64,000 nucleotides of DNA from Carboxylicivirga sp. M1479. Lineage in GTDB: Bacteria; Bacteroidota; Bacteroidia; Bacteroidales; Marinilabiliaceae. Positions 63,145 to 64,000 of the stretch are shown here, one piece after another. Position numbers and translations under genes: made by a program. Every line of letters starts with the position of its first letter. Within the stretch, counting starts at the first letter, position 1. The stretch spans positions 1 to 64,000 of the forward strand of contig NZ_VKDE01000001.1 in NCBI RefSeq assembly GCF_007097485.1, given 5' to 3'. The notes beneath the pieces are model-generated. The model saw only the letters and a list, made by a program, of their open reading frames with translations, was not told the DNA's origin and made no database searches.

Positions 63145-63552
63145 ATGTTAAAATCAACTGTTTTTATTGCCCTGATAATTCTTCTATCATCGTGCTGTCA
63201 AATTATTACTAGCTTAATTAATAATGATGATGATTATTCGAATTGCGATGTTATTGAGCAGTCTGAATTACATATCAAAAGTCCCGGAAATGCTGTGTTA
63301 ACAGCGATAATAAAAAATAATGGCGAGCTGAGTGTTTATGATGTTGAAGTTGTTGCATCTTTGAAAAAGAATGATGTTGTTCTTGAGAGGCAACGAGTTG
63401 TTATTTCGTATTTATCTGTCAATGAAGATGAAATGGTAAGCTTCTCTTTTACTCAGGTCAATTATGGCAATGAATACGATCAAATTGATATTAGTATGCA
63501 TTGGAAAGAAGTAGCATCTTATGATGATAATGATAATGGCTGTGATGGTTAG
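63145..63552 (+). CDS. Small lipoprotein, unknown function
   Basis: 135 aa. Signal ends ILLSSC with the lipid Cys at about 17, followed by Cys-Gln. The mature part has two beta segments with KSPGNAVLTAIIKNNGELSVYDVEVVASL and VISYLSVNEDEMVSFSF, reminiscent of FxLYD/CARDB-type beta-sandwich modules, and an Asp/Asn-rich tail. No firm family. Single gene. Confidence 0.6.
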   Translation: MLKSTVFIALIILLSSCCQIITSLINNDDDYSNCDVIEQSELHIKSPGNAVLTAIIKNNGELSVYDVEVVASLKKNDVVLERQRVVISYLSVNEDEMVSFSFTQVNYGNEYDQIDISMHWKEVASYDDNDNGCDG

Positions 63553-63792
63553 TTAGACTTTACAGGTTATTGTAAATCTGTTAGAAACCGTCCTTAATAG
63601 AGGATTTGTATAAAACGAGTTGCTTGATGCCATCCATCGAATTACATGGCTATGATTTTGTCATAATCTTAACCGGGTCAAACTTTTATTTTGTATGGAC
63701 TAATACCTTTAAATTGTTGTGAACAATGTACAAACGTACTTGGTTTTGTTACTAATCTTTTTGACATTTAATGCTCATTTAAAACAGTTATC

Positions 63793-64000
63793 ATGAAAAC
63801 CGTATTGTTTCTTATCACATTCTTTATTTGTCATTTTTCTTATTCTCAGAATACCAAAAGGGTCCTTATCCTGATAAAAGAAGAATCATCGCAGTTAGAA
63901 TTTATGTTGGAAAATGAAGCACTTAAAATGAGGGGAATTTTGAAGCAATCAGGCTTTGAAGTATTTACTGCTACGGTTTCTGGGAAAACACTTCGTGGTG
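63793..64000 (+). CDS. DJ-1/PfpI family protein, 3'-truncated by window end
   Basis: The first 69 codons are present. Signal peptide MKTVLFLITFFICHFSYSQ, then KRVLILIKEESSQLEFMLENE and LKMRGILKQSGFEVFTATVSGKTL, the start of a DJ-1/PfpI glutamine-amidotransferase-like domain. The signal peptide is uncommon for this usually cytoplasmic fold. The catalytic Cys region lies beyond the window. Confidence 0.7.
   Translation, partial: MKTVLFLITFFICHFSYSQNTKRVLILIKEESSQLEFMLENEALKMRGILKQSGFEVFTATVSGKTLRG

Overview
The window looks like a chromosomal segment of a Bacteroidota bacterium, most likely a marine Bacteroidales/Marinilabiliales-type organism. The evidence is AT-rich DNA, repeated TAnnTTTG-type -7 promoter boxes with few Shine-Dalgarno sites, a secreted collagenase with a type IX secretion C-terminal domain, DUF4270 and DUF5723 proteins, Asp-rich lipoproteins with probable surface-export signals, a split methylmalonyl-CoA mutase and a propeller-type sensor kinase. 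The genus cannot be fixed from this sequence alone. No tRNA, CRISPR array, prophage or full insertion sequence was seen. Most of the window is ordinary core genome with small accessory insertions.

Layout. 1-180: 5S rRNA and the terminator of an rRNA operon. 0.2-6.1 kb: CapA-like protein, cmk-ispH, an efflux adaptor and TolC pair without a pump, YwbE. 6.1-9.3 kb: Nudix hydrolase, a CNNM/MgtC magnesium-type pair, hexose-6-phosphate mutarotase. 9.5-11.9 kb: ahpC-ahpF with a near-perfect OxyR operator abutting the ahpC promoter. 12.2-17.9 kb: GH3-family enzyme with a deoxynucleoside kinase, a beta-barrel, a large PQQ-type propeller protein, a DMT transporter. 18.0-22.6 kb: methylmalonyl-CoA mutase mutA-mutB, interrupted by a four-helix-bundle gene with its own repeat flanks. 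22.6-25.0 kb is accessory: a ParE-type toxin-antitoxin pair bracketed by a duplicated terminator, a beta-barrel, a small helical protein and a ten-unit 21-bp repeat array.

25.0-33.2 kb: SnoaL-like protein, surface lipoprotein, then an alpha/beta hydrolase and two sensor kinases. 33.3-36.5 kb (minus strand): panC-panD, rfaE2, radA. 36.7-39.3 kb: a short, catalytically degenerate GT5-like protein with a DUF4270 lipoprotein. 39.4-46.7 kb (minus strand): YccF, the M9 collagenase, metG. 47.0-52.6 kb: LD-carboxypeptidase, YraN, DgkA, MmcQ, DUF502, RlpA and a TPR lipoprotein that sits just downstream of a MITE-like inverted-repeat element. 52.9-59.7 kb: HU-like protein, DUF5723 pair, DUF255 thioredoxin-domain protein, and a BlaI/M56-TonB regulatory pair with a palindromic operator candidate. 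59.8-64.0 kb: iron-sulfur flavoprotein-like reductase, two tandem paralogous beta-barrels (one fused to WG repeats), a small lipoprotein and the start of a DJ-1/PfpI protein cut by the window end.

The most interesting material is not a large gene cluster but small non-coding or mobile structure: the four-helix-bundle cassette inside mutAB, the 21-bp array, the MITE-like element, a repeated 31-nt hairpin and the duplicated terminator around the toxin-antitoxin module. The best regulatory signal is the OxyR site at ahpC.
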